Below the pieces are notes generated by a model. The model searched no databases. It had not been told where the DNA came from and was given only the letters and a program-made list of their open reading frames with translations. The position numbers and the translations under genes are program-made. From Mycolicibacterium vulneris (lineage in GTDB: Bacteria; Actinomycetota; Actinomycetes; Mycobacteriales; Mycobacteriaceae), in NCBI RefSeq assembly GCF_002104765.1, contig NZ_NCXM01000025.1, positions 35,371 through 99,370 of the forward strand: a stretch of 64,000 bases of DNA, read 5' to 3'. This document shows positions 9,153 through 17,498 of this stretch, in pieces (the stretch's first letter is position 1; every line of letters begins with the position of its first letter).

Positions 9153-9194
9153 ATTGATGCCCTCCGGGGCGAATGAACCCTGGAGGGCGTCAAT
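9153..9194. terminator. Long hairpin between membrane-protein gene and usp
   Basis: Arms 9153-9169 and 9178-9194 pair over 17 positions, with two G-T pairs and an 8-base CGAATGAA loop. No T-run follows, as is common for mycobacterial terminators. It lies 35 bases after the stop at 9118. Confidence 0.7.
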
Positions 9195-9358
9195 CATGAG
9201 CCGGCCGCCAAGTCTAGACCTTCGCCGATAGTGTTCCGGCCGATGAGGATTCATGTCATGGTGATATCCGACACCCCCGCGGCCGACCGCACGTTGGCGC
9301 AAGCTATCAAACCCATTGAGCACCGGCCGATGAAGCACCCACGACTAGGGGTTAGGTC

Positions 9359-10285
9359 ATGTTATCGCGAAATGCACCGTTGGGGATCGTCGTCGGCGTC
9401 GACGAATCACCAGGCGCCCAAGTGGCGGTGCAATGGGCGGCATGCGACGCCGAACTCCGCAGAATCCCGCTGACACTCGTGCACGCGATCTCACCGGAGA
9501 TCGCCACGTGGCCGCAGATGCGGCTACCCGCGGGCCTGGCACGCTGGCAGCAAGACCGCGGACGTCGGCTCATCGACGAGGCCTTCGAGATCGCCGAAAA
9601 GGCCTCGCGGCGTGGTGGTCCCGCCGAAGTGCACACTGAGGTCTTGCCCTCGGCCGCAGTTCCGACACTGGTGGAATTGTCCAACAATGCGGAGATGGTG
9701 GTGGTGGGGTGTCGTGGCACCGGACAGTGGACCGGCCGGCCAATGGGTTCGGTGAGTTCCGGACTGCTCCGCTACGCGCATTGTCCGGTGGCGATTGTTC
9801 CCGACGAGGCCGAGTCGATATCGCACAAGAGCCAAGCGCCGGTGCTGGTCGGTATCGACGGTTCGCCGGCCTCAGAGCTGGCGACCGCGTTGGCTTTCGA
9901 CGAAGCTTCGCGGAGAAGGGTCGGATTGCTCGCACTACACGCGTGGGCCGATACCAACATCTCAGAGTGGCCGGAAATCGATTGGCCGACGACAGAGTCG
10001 ATGGCCGAAGAGTCTTTGGCCGAGCGTTTGGCCGGGTGGCAGGAACGATATCCCGATGTACGGGTCGATCGCATCGTCGTGCGCGACAGGCCGGCACAGC
10101 AGTTGGTGCAGCGGTCCGAAGGTGCCCAACTGGTTGTGGTGGGCAGCCGCGGCCGTGGCGGATTTACCGAATTGTTGGTGGGTTCGGTCGGTGAGAGCGT
10201 GACCCAGATGGCGCGGGTGCCAATAATCGTGGCGCGCGAATCGCCGGCCTTGGCCGGACCCGTTCACCGACACGTGAATTCGTGA
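9359..10285 (+). CDS. Universal stress protein, two tandem Usp domains
   Basis: The 308-residue protein has two Usp domains (about residues 8-142 and 158-295). Each has the start strand (GIVVGVDESPGAQVA; VLVGIDGSPASELA) and the ATP-binding glycine motif (VVGCRGTGQWTGRPMGSVS; VVGSRGRGGFTELLVGSVG, G-2X-G-9X-G(S/T)). Mycobacterial proteins of this architecture bind ATP and are strongly hypoxia-induced. The ATG at 9359 is the first in-frame start giving the family N-terminus; its ribosome-binding site is weak. It converges on rip3 with only one base between the stop codons. I did not find a clear DosR box in front of it. Confidence 0.92.
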   Translation: MLSRNAPLGIVVGVDESPGAQVAVQWAACDAELRRIPLTLVHAISPEIATWPQMRLPAGLARWQQDRGRRLIDEAFEIAEKASRRGGPAEVHTEVLPSAAVPTLVELSNNAEMVVVGCRGTGQWTGRPMGSVSSGLLRYAHCPVAIVPDEAESISHKSQAPVLVGIDGSPASELATALAFDEASRRRVGLLALHAWADTNISEWPEIDWPTTESMAEESLAERLAGWQERYPDVRVDRIVVRDRPAQQLVQRSEGAQLVVVGSRGRGGFTELLVGSVGESVTQMARVPIIVARESPALAGPVHRHVNS

Positions 10286-10286
10286 A

Positions 10287-11468
10287 TTACTCTGCTTTGG
10301 AATAGTTTTCAGTTTCCCAAGGATGCGCGTCCCGCCCCGGGCCCGGGCGGGCGAGCCGGTACACCTGAATCAACCGCGCGAGATCGCTCGGCGTGATGAT
10401 GCCCACCACCCTGCCGCCATCGACGACCAGGGCACGGCTGCAGTGGCCGGCCGCCGCCAACCGTTCGATGACCGCGCTGAGCGACTCGAGAGGTGCCGCG
10501 GTCGGCACGCGGTCCAACGGCAGTGCGATCTCGCGGACCATCGTCGTGGCGCGACGGCCGGGCGTGACCTCCCGCAGCTGCCTCAAGGTGACCAGCCCCA
10601 TGATCGAACCGTCGTAGTCCGCCACCGGATATGCCGAGTGTGGGGCACCAAGCAGATACCGCTCGATGAATTCCTCCACCGTCACCCCGCCAGGAGCCGT
10701 ACGCGGGTTCGCTGTCATCGCGTCGACCACGCGGACCCCGGTCAGCGCCTGCCGCGTCGTCACTTGTAGCTCCTCCTCACGCGCGGCGGAAAAGATGAAC
10801 CAACCGATGAATGCCAGCCAGACACCGCCGATAACGCCGCCCACCAAGAACTCTGCCAATCCCAGCACGATCAAGATGACGGCAACGACGCGCCCAGCAT
10901 GCGCCGCGCCAACCGCGGCGCGCACGCTGTCCCCGTACCGGCGCCACAGATAAGCACGCACCAATCGACCGCCATCCAGTGGAGCGCCGGGCAGCAGATT
11001 GAACAGCCCCAGCACGAGGTTGATCACCGCGAGCCACCAAACAACGCTTATTGCAATGGTTCCGGCGCGCACCATGGACAGCTCGGTAGCCAACGCGGCA
11101 AATGCTGCGGATAAGGCAAGGCTGGTGGCCGGGCCCGCGACCGCGATCCGAAAAGCCGCCTTCGGCGTTTTCGCCTCCCCTTGCAGCGTCGTCACGCCGC
11201 CGAACAACCACAGCGTCACGTCACCCACGCGAACTCCCATACGGCGGGCGACAACCGCATGCGCCAGTTCGTGCGCCAACAGCGACCCCAGCAGGACCAG
11301 CGCACCACACGCGCCGGCCACCCAATAAATCGGTCGCGAATACCCCCTTACAGCATCGGGCAACGCGGTGGCCAAGCTCCAGGTGAACAACCACAGGATC
11401 ACGACGACGCTCCAGTGGACCTTGATCTGGAACCCGGCAAATCTCCCTAGCGGAAACGCGCCATGCAC
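10287..11468 (-). CDS. rip3: Site-2 metalloprotease Rip3 with CBS pair (Rv2625c-like)
   Basis: The 393-residue length equals that recalled for M. tuberculosis Rv2625c. There are about six membrane helices. The zinc-protease motif HELAH is in helix 2 (about residues 66-70) and the second motif LLPGAPLDGGR is near residue 160. Two C-terminal CBS domains follow (about 245-310 and 315-375). Site-2 proteases cut transmembrane anchors such as anti-sigma factors; CBS domains usually sense adenine nucleotides. It lies just downstream of hrp1 on the same strand, the same order as in M. tuberculosis, where both belong to the DosR regulon. Confidence 0.9.
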   Translation of the reverse strand: MHGAFPLGRFAGFQIKVHWSVVVILWLFTWSLATALPDAVRGYSRPIYWVAGACGALVLLGSLLAHELAHAVVARRMGVRVGDVTLWLFGGVTTLQGEAKTPKAAFRIAVAGPATSLALSAAFAALATELSMVRAGTIAISVVWWLAVINLVLGLFNLLPGAPLDGGRLVRAYLWRRYGDSVRAAVGAAHAGRVVAVILIVLGLAEFLVGGVIGGVWLAFIGWFIFSAAREEELQVTTRQALTGVRVVDAMTANPRTAPGGVTVEEFIERYLLGAPHSAYPVADYDGSIMGLVTLRQLREVTPGRRATTMVREIALPLDRVPTAAPLESLSAVIERLAAAGHCSRALVVDGGRVVGIITPSDLARLIQVYRLARPGPGRDAHPWETENYSKAE

Positions 11469-11553
11469 CTCATCGCCTCCGAAATCGTTGCGTGATAGTT
11501 CTTTAAGCGTCAGTGGCTAACTTGACCGTAGAGCCAAACCGCCCGCCGCCCAC

Positions 11554-11985
11554 TCAACTGGTGATGGCCGCGGGCGAGCAAATCGCCTTGACGAACTGGA
11601 CGACGGCGTGCTCGGGCAGATGCCGGGCAATGTCGGCTTCGGTGACCATGCCGATAAGGCGTTGGCCCTCGATGACCGGAAGGCGCCGAATCTGGTGCTC
11701 TTCCATCACGTTGAGCATCTCCTGGATGCTCGCATCAGCACTTACGTGGTAGACACCGTTTTGCGCCAGCTCCCCGACCGTGGTGGTGTTGGGATCCAGA
11801 CCCGACGCGAGGCCTCTGATCACGATGTCACGGTCGGTCACGATGCCGTGCAGTCGGTCGTCATCACCACAGATCGGCAGGGCGCCGATATCGTGCTCGC
11901 GCATGTGTTGCGCTGCCGCGCTTAGCGTCTCGTGCTCTCCCACACAGGCCACACCGGCATTCATGATGTCACGTGCGGTGGTCAT
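11554..11985 (-). CDS. hrp1: Hypoxic response protein 1 (Rv2626c-like CBS-domain protein)
   Basis: The 143 residues are colinear with M. tuberculosis Hrp1 as I recall it: MTTARDIMNAGV at the start, REHDIGALPICGDDDRLHG, and IQEMLNVMEEHQIRRLPV. It is two tandem CBS domains with little else. Cys14 and Cys39, which form the disulfide in the known Hrp1 structure, are both present. Hrp1 is among the most strongly hypoxia-induced mycobacterial proteins; its ligand is unknown. The gene starts with ATG after GGAGGATGCG and lies 85 bases upstream of rip3. The promoter region carries DosR-like sequences at 12054 and 12228. Confidence 0.95.
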   Translation of the reverse strand: MTTARDIMNAGVACVGEHETLSAAAQHMREHDIGALPICGDDDRLHGIVTDRDIVIRGLASGLDPNTTTVGELAQNGVYHVSADASIQEMLNVMEEHQIRRLPVIEGQRLIGMVTEADIARHLPEHAVVQFVKAICSPAAITS

Positions 11986-12053
11986 CGCATCCTCCTCGGA
12001 CTGGGTAAATCCCGCCTCTTGCCGAAACTAAAGTGACTCCTTTGCCGACGCTA

Positions 12054-12067
12054 GGGTCGTTAGACCC
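12054..12067. promoter_or_regulatory. Degenerate DosR-like palindrome upstream of hrp1
   Basis: GGGTCGTTAGACCC is symmetric and lies 69 bases upstream of hrp1. It differs from the GGGACTTNNGTCCC core at three positions. A second weak match, a rev-comp core ACTTTAGT, lies at about 12026-12033, closer to the start. Confidence 0.35.
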
Positions 12068-12224
12068 CCGGTCGACTGCCAATAGACCCGGGGGCGTGCC
12101 CTGGCAGCCAGGCGGCCGTAACCAGCAGGGAACGCCGGCTGTACGCACTGCGACTCAGTGGGATTCACCCGGATGTCAGTCGAGTGTTGACCCCATGGAA
12201 CGAAACTCAGCGGGCAAAGCTCAA

Positions 12225-12244
12225 CTTAGGACTTCCGTCCCCAC
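12225..12244. promoter_or_regulatory. DosR box at the 3' end of the SRPBCC gene, upstream of hrp1
   Basis: The core AGGACTTCCGTCCC (12228-12241) matches the DosR core at 13 of 14 positions. It overlaps the stop codon of the SRPBCC gene and lies 240 bases upstream of hrp1, the nearest downstream gene on that strand. Confidence 0.65.
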
Positions 12245-12945
12245 CGCGTCACCAGCTTGCGTGATCGGATCCGGCGCCGAGATTTGTTTTGTGGCCTCAT
12301 CGAGATTGTGTCGATCGATCGCTCGGCCCGGTGCTTTATTCCAAGCAACAGAGCTCGGGCGCCGAAGGCAATCGCCGGCCTGACCATTTCCATGGCGAAC
12401 ACCTCACCAGGGTGGCGCAAGGCGATCCTGGCGCGGGTGAGCAGCCGGACCTGTGCCTCCCAATGGGGCTGGATATGGAACGACCACACCGCATTCCAAC
12501 GGTCATCTTCCCTCGTGGCATCGAGCACCAGGTGCTTCTCGGACATGATCTCGGCAACGGTCACCGTCACGCCATCTGGTAAACCCATCCAGCCCTCGGG
12601 AGCCAGCCGCACCACATCCCCCACCTCGAGTTGTTGCCATTCCGGGTGGATCCGGTCGGCATCGTGATGGTCGAGGCCGGCCAGGTTCTTCAGGCCCTCA
12701 CAGCCGTAGAAGCCAGCCCGGTCCTGGCCCATCTGCGTTAGCCAGGGCCACACAGCGGCGACCGGCGCGTCGATGTACACCGCTTCGGTCGTCTGAATCG
12801 CCGGGTCGGCTACCAGAGCGTCACCCGGCAATAGCATCTGAGACTCCAACTTTGTTGTACCCCAATCGCGGTAGTACCGTCGCGCACCACACAAAATCGC
12901 GAACAGCGCGGCGGTTTCAGCGGTCCGCCTTGTGTTCGTACTCAT
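12226..12945 (-). CDS. SRPBCC-fold protein, function unknown
   Basis: This 239-residue protein reads as an SRPBCC / polyketide-cyclase-like ligand-binding fold. It has the typical opening AVYIDAPVAAVWPWLTQMGQDRAGF (about residues 50-75; only part is diagnostic), YGCEGLKNLAG, GMGLPDGV-type strands, and a basic C-terminal tail (NKSRRRIRSRK). The start was set at the ATG at 12945 (MSTNTRR), because residues encoded further upstream lack family character. The family binds hydrophobic ligands but no specific role is evident. It stands between slipin and hrp1 on the same strand, with a DosR box at its own 3' end. Confidence 0.75.
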   Translation of the reverse strand: MSTNTRRTAETAALFAILCGARRYYRDWGTTKLESQMLLPGDALVADPAIQTTEAVYIDAPVAAVWPWLTQMGQDRAGFYGCEGLKNLAGLDHHDADRIHPEWQQLEVGDVVRLAPEGWMGLPDGVTVTVAEIMSEKHLVLDATREDDRWNAVWSFHIQPHWEAQVRLLTRARIALRHPGEVFAMEMVRPAIAFGARALLLGIKHRAERSIDTISMRPQNKSRRRIRSRKLVTRWGRKS

Positions 12946-13092
12946 AACGCCAGTCTGGTTGAGACGCAAGCCCGTCCAACAAGGCCGTTGGTACCCGCTA
13001 TCAGAAACTTGGGCCCGTCGGGCCACGCAAGTACAGCTCGGACAAGCTCGATCGTCGCCTCAATCGACTTCCCGAGCACCGCCGCGCGGATT

Positions 13093-13932
13093 TCAGTGCA
13101 CCGTCGTTGCGCGCACGAAGTTTTCACCGGATAGCCCATTGGATTGCGGGGACCTCGAGGCGTCGGATTCTCGCGTCAAGAAACCGGTGAGTTCCCCGAT
13201 TGCGCTCATCAACGGGGCGGGGAAAACGATGGTGGTGTTCTTCTCCACCCCGAGTTCGACCAGAGTTTGCAGGTTTCGCAACTGTAAGGCCAGCGGGTGT
13301 TGCATCATGGTGTCCGATGCATCGCCGAGGGCGGCCGCGGCACGCGCCTCGCCTTCCGCGGCAATGATTTTGGCCCGCTTCTCCCGCTCGGCCTCGGCCT
13401 CACGAGCCATGGCTCGTTTCATGCTGTCCGGAAGCTGAATGTCCTTGAGCTCGACGAGGGTGACCTCAACACCCCATCCCACGGTGGTGGTGTCCAGGAT
13501 CTGGCGGATGCTGCCGTTGATCTTTTCCGTCTGGGCGAGGACTTCGTCCAACGAATGCTGGCCGACGACGTTGCGCAGGGTGGTCTGGGCGATCTGATCG
13601 ATGGCGGCGTGCACGTTCTCGATGACGACGACGGCTTTGCGGGCATCGATCACTCGAAAGTAGGCAACCGCGGCGATGTCGACGCTGACGTTGTCGCGGG
13701 TGATGATCCCCTGCGACTGAATGGGCATGGTCACGATACGCATCGAAACCCGCGGCAGACGGTCGATGATCGGGATGATGAACCGCAATCCCGGCTCGCG
13801 AACCGCGATGACGCGGCCGAGCCGAAAGTGCACGCCGCGTTGATACTGCTGCACCACCCGAATCGAGGCCGCCACCAACAACAGCACCAACATCAGAACG
13901 AAAGCCAAAAGAACTACCGTGCCGTGGCTCAC
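13093..13932 (-). CDS. Slipin / SPFH (stomatin-prohibitin) membrane protein
   Basis: The chosen product is 279 residues. It has one N-terminal membrane segment (about residues 5-25), then the SPFH domain with QYQRGVHFRLGR, EPGLRFIIPIIDR and the slipin signature TRDNVSVDIAAVAYFRV. A long Glu/Lys/Ala-rich coiled coil follows (AREAEAEREKRAKIIAAEGEA spans about residues 192-212). Slipins organise membrane microdomains and oligomerise through the coiled coil. The GTG at 13932 is preceded by GAGGTGG; the longer frame from 14076 adds 48 residues without SPFH character. No NfeD-type partner protease lies beside it. Confidence 0.9.
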   Translation of the reverse strand: MSHGTVVLLAFVLMLVLLLVAASIRVVQQYQRGVHFRLGRVIAVREPGLRFIIPIIDRLPRVSMRIVTMPIQSQGIITRDNVSVDIAAVAYFRVIDARKAVVVIENVHAAIDQIAQTTLRNVVGQHSLDEVLAQTEKINGSIRQILDTTTVGWGVEVTLVELKDIQLPDSMKRAMAREAEAEREKRAKIIAAEGEARAAAALGDASDTMMQHPLALQLRNLQTLVELGVEKNTTIVFPAPLMSAIGELTGFLTRESDASRSPQSNGLSGENFVRATTVH

Positions 13933-14109
13933 GGCGACCACCTCGATCCATTTGCTGTACACGTTTGCAGTGACCAACGGGTTACCACCAACGCTAGAGC
14001 CGTCATCGTCTCCCCTCAGCGGCCGAAAGTCCCTGTCCGACCCGCCGAAAGGCCTCTGCCCGATGCGTCCGAGCATCGGCGCGGCGCTGCACCGCTGCGG
14101 GCTGATCGC

Positions 14110-15519
14110 TCAACCGTGCACGCCAACCGCAGTTTCCAGTTCGCATAAGGCCAGCTCGGTCAGCGGAATCAGGGAGTCGATGTCGCGCAACACATCGGCT
14201 CCCGCAACGAATCCGATTCCGATCCGGTCCGCGTAGGAGCACGTCGTGATGTTGAGGGCCTGGCCGTCGTAGACGGTTGACACGGGATACATCTCCTCGA
14301 CATGCGCACCGTTGAAGTACATTTCGTCGCGAGGTCCGGGAACATGCGAAATCGGCAGGTTATATCCGGTCCGGATTTTCTGCGGCAAAGGCAGCATCGG
14401 GAAGATGACCGTCGCGGCGATACTTCCCGCCGTGGTCAGCAGTGATGCCGCTGATCCGCGTTTTGACACCCAGTCCTTCCCTTCCGACATCGAGCGATGG
14501 ATCATAGCCAGCCGTGCGGCCGGATCATCGAAATTGGTGCCAAGTGGGCAGAGCCAGAGGCCGAACCTGTTGCCGTAGTCATCATTTCCCGCCGCAGAGT
14601 GCGTTCGACCGCGGACCGTGATCGGACAGATCGCCACCAACGACTGGGTGGGCAATTCCCGGCGATCTCCCAACCATCTCCTCAGGACAGCGGCCAGCAC
14701 CGCGTTGATCACGTCATTGCCGGTCACCCCCGCAGTTCGTTGCACTGCCCGAATACGGTCCTTCGGCCAGCTGCCCGCGCACACCGCACGCGCAGGGCCG
14801 AGGCGACCGTTGAACCGGGTGCGGGGTGCACCAAGAGGCAGAACGGTAGTGTGCCTCACCAGGCTCGCGACCACGGTGGACAGCTCGCCCGTGATCACCC
14901 GTTCGATCAGGCCGGCACCCGACGCTGCCACGCCGGCCAGTAATCGAGCCGGGGCGACCACACGGTGCAACAAGCCGGTCGATGCCGGCGACGGCAGTGG
15001 TCGCTGACCGTAATCCGTGTAAAAGGGTGGCATTGACCGGCACATCGGGTTAGTGCTCAGCGCGTCGGCGATCATCTGGAAGCCGGCAACGCCGTCGATG
15101 ATGGTGTGGTGCACCTTGACATAGAAGGCGAATCTGCCGCCTTCGAGGCCGTCGATCAGATACGACATCCACATGGGGCACGACCGGTCAAGGCGCTCTG
15201 CATCCAGCTCACCGATCAACCGCCAGAATACATCGTGGCCGCCAGAAACCCTGCGACGCCGGCAATGTCGGCTCAGGTCGACGGTATCGACATCCCGCCA
15301 GACCCATATTCCAGCGGTGTCTACACCTCGGTGCGGATACCTGCGAAGCCTCGGATCGATCGAGGCCTCGTTCGCGAGCGCATCGCGATGCAGCCTATCG
15401 ACGAAGTCCGGCCCGGCGTCCGCAGGCGGCGACAGTAGCAGTACGGCACCGACATGCATCGGACTGGACACCAACTCCGCCGTCATCATCGCGGCGTCCA
15501 GCGGATTCAGCAGGTTCAC
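14110..15519 (-). CDS. Wax ester synthase / diacylglycerol acyltransferase (WS/DGAT, Tgs family)
   Basis: The 469-residue protein has the catalytic HHxxxDG motif as HHTIIDG (about residues 139-145), the conserved NDVINAVLAAVLRRWL around residue 275 and the C-terminal NLPISHVPGP. It spans the N-terminal WES acyltransferase and C-terminal DUF1298 domains, with the length usual for mycobacterial Tgs proteins. It esterifies diacylglycerol or fatty alcohols with acyl-CoA to make storage lipid; Tgs1 does this under DosR control in M. tuberculosis. This copy is not obviously Tgs1 by sequence. The GTG start at 15519 follows GAGGAC and lies 12 bases after the truncated Rv2627c-like gene, so the two share a transcript. 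Confidence 0.9.
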   Translation of the reverse strand: MNLLNPLDAAMMTAELVSSPMHVGAVLLLSPPADAGPDFVDRLHRDALANEASIDPRLRRYPHRGVDTAGIWVWRDVDTVDLSRHCRRRRVSGGHDVFWRLIGELDAERLDRSCPMWMSYLIDGLEGGRFAFYVKVHHTIIDGVAGFQMIADALSTNPMCRSMPPFYTDYGQRPLPSPASTGLLHRVVAPARLLAGVAASGAGLIERVITGELSTVVASLVRHTTVLPLGAPRTRFNGRLGPARAVCAGSWPKDRIRAVQRTAGVTGNDVINAVLAAVLRRWLGDRRELPTQSLVAICPITVRGRTHSAAGNDDYGNRFGLWLCPLGTNFDDPAARLAMIHRSMSEGKDWVSKRGSAASLLTTAGSIAATVIFPMLPLPQKIRTGYNLPISHVPGPRDEMYFNGAHVEEMYPVSTVYDGQALNITTCSYADRIGIGFVAGADVLRDIDSLIPLTELALCELETAVGVHG

Positions 15520-15531
15520 GGTGTCCTCGCA

Positions 15532-16173
15532 CTATGCGGACCTGTCGCGGCGCACCACTGATGCGTCCAGGAGCTTGGATTGATGTAGAGCCCCCCACAC
15601 GCCCATCTCGGTGCCATGCACACAGACGAGCCAGGGACGTGGTTGCGGATGGCGCAACAACAGCGCGTACTCACGGTTGTTCCCGGTGTACGTTCGCCAC
15701 CGACGCGCACCCGGTTCACCTGGACACGGCCGGTACCCGCTGTCGTAAGAGAGGCGATAGAAAGAACGCATGTATCCCCTGACGTGCCGGATGGTGAGTT
15801 GCGGAAGGGGCGGAGGTTCGGTGAAGAATTCCGCGGGATTCTCCAGCCATCCGCTATTGCCGTAGAACTCCAGCCCCGCGATGACCTCGCGGGTGATGTG
15901 CTCGAACGCCTCGGGCCGGCTGACCGGACGGCGTGCCTTGAGTCCGGTCAGGACGATTTCGTCGCGAAAAGCCTGTGCGGCCAGAGCCAGGGTGGGCCGT
16001 GCTATCGGAAGTTGATTTGGCGCTTGATCGAGGTAATCGCGCCACGACTGAGCGATGTACCGACCCGTATGCGTGAACGGCTTGATTGCTCCGCCCAAGC
16101 TACTGGCAGCGAAATCGCTCCAATCGAGTGGGCCCTGTCGCTGGTGGTCATGGCTGGCGGCTTCGGCGGCCAT
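15532..16173 (-). CDS. Internally deleted Rv2627c-like alpha/beta hydrolase (in-frame remnant)
   Basis: The 213 residues match the DosR-regulon protein Rv2627c (413 aa) from the start (THTGRYIAQSWRDYL, RPTLALAAQAFRDEIVL) to VCVHGTEMG at residues 183-191. The sequence then jumps directly to the last about 20 residues of that family, ending RRDRSA as the full protein does. About 200 residues holding the nucleophile elbow and catalytic His are missing, yet the frame is kept; the junction is near base 15600. Catalytic activity should be lost. A DosR-like box lies 37 bases upstream. The family comparison is from memory. It could still make a stable protein. Confidence 0.75.
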   Translation of the reverse strand: MAAEAASHDHQRQGPLDWSDFAASSLGGAIKPFTHTGRYIAQSWRDYLDQAPNQLPIARPTLALAAQAFRDEIVLTGLKARRPVSRPEAFEHITREVIAGLEFYGNSGWLENPAEFFTEPPPLPQLTIRHVRGYMRSFYRLSYDSGYRPCPGEPGARRWRTYTGNNREYALLLRHPQPRPWLVCVHGTEMGVWGALHQSKLLDASVVRRDRSA

Positions 16174-16209
16174 GGGGGCACGTTAGCGCTTCACAGGAGC
16201 ACCGCCTTA

Positions 16210-16223
16210 GGGGCTTACGACCC
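16210..16223. promoter_or_regulatory. DosR-like box before the Rv2627c-like gene
   Basis: GGGGCTTACGACCC matches the DosR core at 12 of 14 positions. It lies 37 bases upstream of the start at 16173, the usual distance for a proximal DosR site. Confidence 0.55.
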
Positions 16224-16299
16224 GACAAAGGTCTCCAAAGTCCTTTCCCGACAACCCAAAACGCCCTGTGTGGATCTGGGACCAATTACCGCGTGTGAA

Positions 16300-16313
16300 G
16301 GGACTTTGGTCAC
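16300..16313. promoter_or_regulatory. DosR box between divergent genes at 16173 and 16418
   Basis: GGGACTTTGGTCAC matches the core at 13 of 14 positions. It is placed between the divergent Rv2627c-like gene and the small helical protein and could control both. Confidence 0.65.
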
Positions 16314-16417
16314 TCGCCTCCGCGCCCGGGTGGTCGTAACCTCGGGGCGTCCCATCAAGCCGGGGTCAACGGTGAGATCAACAGCCGGCCGCGACGAGTT
16401 CAGCATGAGGAGTTGTC

Positions 16418-16687
16418 ATGACACAGGCACAGGCACCGCAGAAATCCGAGCCACCGCGCTGGGCGGAACTGTCCGATGAGGTACTCGAATCGGTCGAGTC
16501 GGGCCGTAAGCAGGCCATCGAGTCTGTCCGCAAGTTTGTCGACCAAATCAGTGCGCAGGTTCCCGATCAGTCTCGGCGCAAAACCGTGATCGACGCCGCT
16601 CTGCAATTAGCCGAGGAGTTGGTCACCACCCGGATGGAGTTTTACCGCAGCGTGGTCCGAAGCGCCGGCGAGGCGGTCAGCAAATAG
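16418..16687 (+). CDS. Small helical protein of unknown function (DosR-box promoter)
   Basis: The 89-residue, charged, probably all-helical protein has no Cys and no membrane segment (for example DEVLESVESGRKQAIESV and AALQLAEELVTTRMEFYRS). The ATG is preceded by GAGGAG seven bases away. It occupies the position of Rv2628 in M. tuberculosis, divergent from an Rv2627c-like gene, but I see no sequence similarity to Rv2628. A strong hairpin follows. The function is not recognised; amphipathic helices could mediate oligomerisation or binding. Confidence 0.8.
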   Translation: MTQAQAPQKSEPPRWAELSDEVLESVESGRKQAIESVRKFVDQISAQVPDQSRRKTVIDAALQLAEELVTTRMEFYRSVVRSAGEAVSK

Positions 16688-16714
16688 ATAACCCCTTGGA
16701 ATACATCGGAATAC

Positions 16715-16765
16715 ATCGCCGGCCGGATGCGCTGCCGCTTCCGGCGGGCGCATCCGGCCGGCGAT
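16715..16765. terminator. Bidirectional hairpin terminator
   Basis: Arms 16715-16732 and 16748-16765 are perfectly complementary over 18 bases (ATCGCCGGCCGGATGCGC and its complement). The loop contains a further GCCG/CGGC mini-stem. It sits between the convergent ends of the small helical protein gene and the flavodoxin gene. Confidence 0.85.
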
Positions 16766-16786
16766 CACGAAGCGGTCGTGGCGGCC

Positions 16787-17278
16787 TCAACCCGCTTGCG
16801 CAGACCTTCTGCGAACGCCCTCGGCTCGTTCAAAATCGTGGCTGTCAGGCCGCTCCAGGTTGATGCCGCCGATCAACCCGAATGGCCCCAGCGTGTCGAA
16901 CCCGCGGCACGAATACGAACCGATTACCTCAAACCCCTTGGCTTCGAGCCGTTTCCGAAGCGGCTTGTGGTAGCTCAGGAGTGGAACTTCACGGGCGCCG
17001 CTGGTGAAGTATGTGAACGCACGGGTGTGGTCAACGGCCGGTAAGTGGCGGATCAGGTTCCGAAGCCGAGGGTCCACACTCATGTAATAGATGCCAGAGC
17101 CGAAACCGATGAGGTCGTACTCGCCCAGCGTGGCGGGATCAACGGCCTCGGGCGCGACGACCTCGGCGTCGAGCACCTCGGCCATCCGATCGGCCACCAG
17201 GCGGGTATTGCCGTGCGACTTGGAAGTGCAGATGATGAGCGACTTTATTGCTCTACCCCTTTCGGCGAACCATCCCAT
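16787..17278 (-). CDS. Flavodoxin-fold protein
   Basis: This 163-residue flavodoxin-like protein has the FMN phosphate-binding loop TSKSHGNTR after the first strand (KSLIICTSKSHGNT), then the second loop GFGSGIYYM (about residues 60-68) and TYFTSGAREVPLLSYHKPL. Such proteins shuttle electrons between low-potential donors and reductases. It ends in Arg/Ala-rich residues. The ATG at 17278 is used; the best Shine-Dalgarno-like AAGGGG lies just before an ATA codon nine residues in, so the true start may be later. It is divergent from the acyl-CoA ligase, with a palindrome between them. Confidence 0.82.
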   Translation of the reverse strand: MGWFAERGRAIKSLIICTSKSHGNTRLVADRMAEVLDAEVVAPEAVDPATLGEYDLIGFGSGIYYMSVDPRLRNLIRHLPAVDHTRAFTYFTSGAREVPLLSYHKPLRKRLEAKGFEVIGSYSCRGFDTLGPFGLIGGINLERPDSHDFERAEGVRRRSAQAG

Positions 17279-17352
17279 GCTGCGTGGCTCGTACGTCGCC
17301 AGATAAGGGCGCAAAGGCATAAGGGGCAGAGGCTTTCGTCACACGTAGTGAT

Positions 17353-17371
17353 CTTCCGTAGCGTACGGAAG
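17353..17371. promoter_or_regulatory. Palindromic operator candidate between flavodoxin and acyl-CoA ligase
   Basis: CTTCCGTA-GCG-TACGGAAG is a perfect 8+3+8 palindrome. An overlapping TCAC-ACGTA-GTGA lies at 17339-17351. Together they sit between the divergent starts at 17278 and 17499. The layout fits a TetR- or MarR-type site; no regulator gene is adjacent. Confidence 0.5.
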
Positions 17372-17498
17372 CACGGCCGGGGCAAGGCCGCGCAGGAGGG
17401 ACGTTCGCCGACTTCGGCGTGACATTCGCCTCTACTGGCGGCGGTCACCAAGGACTGCACTGACGGTATTCACATTGGCACCATTTTGGGTTGGCACC

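Noticed and set aside
9331..9361. A DosR box before the first Usp gene
   Set aside because: The sequence around GACTAGGGGTTAGGTC does not fit the core in either orientation; no convincing site was found.
12033..12383. A 116-codon plus-strand frame between hrp1 and the SRPBCC gene
   Set aside because: It overlaps the SRPBCC gene antisense, carries the DosR-like sites inside it, and has no family character.
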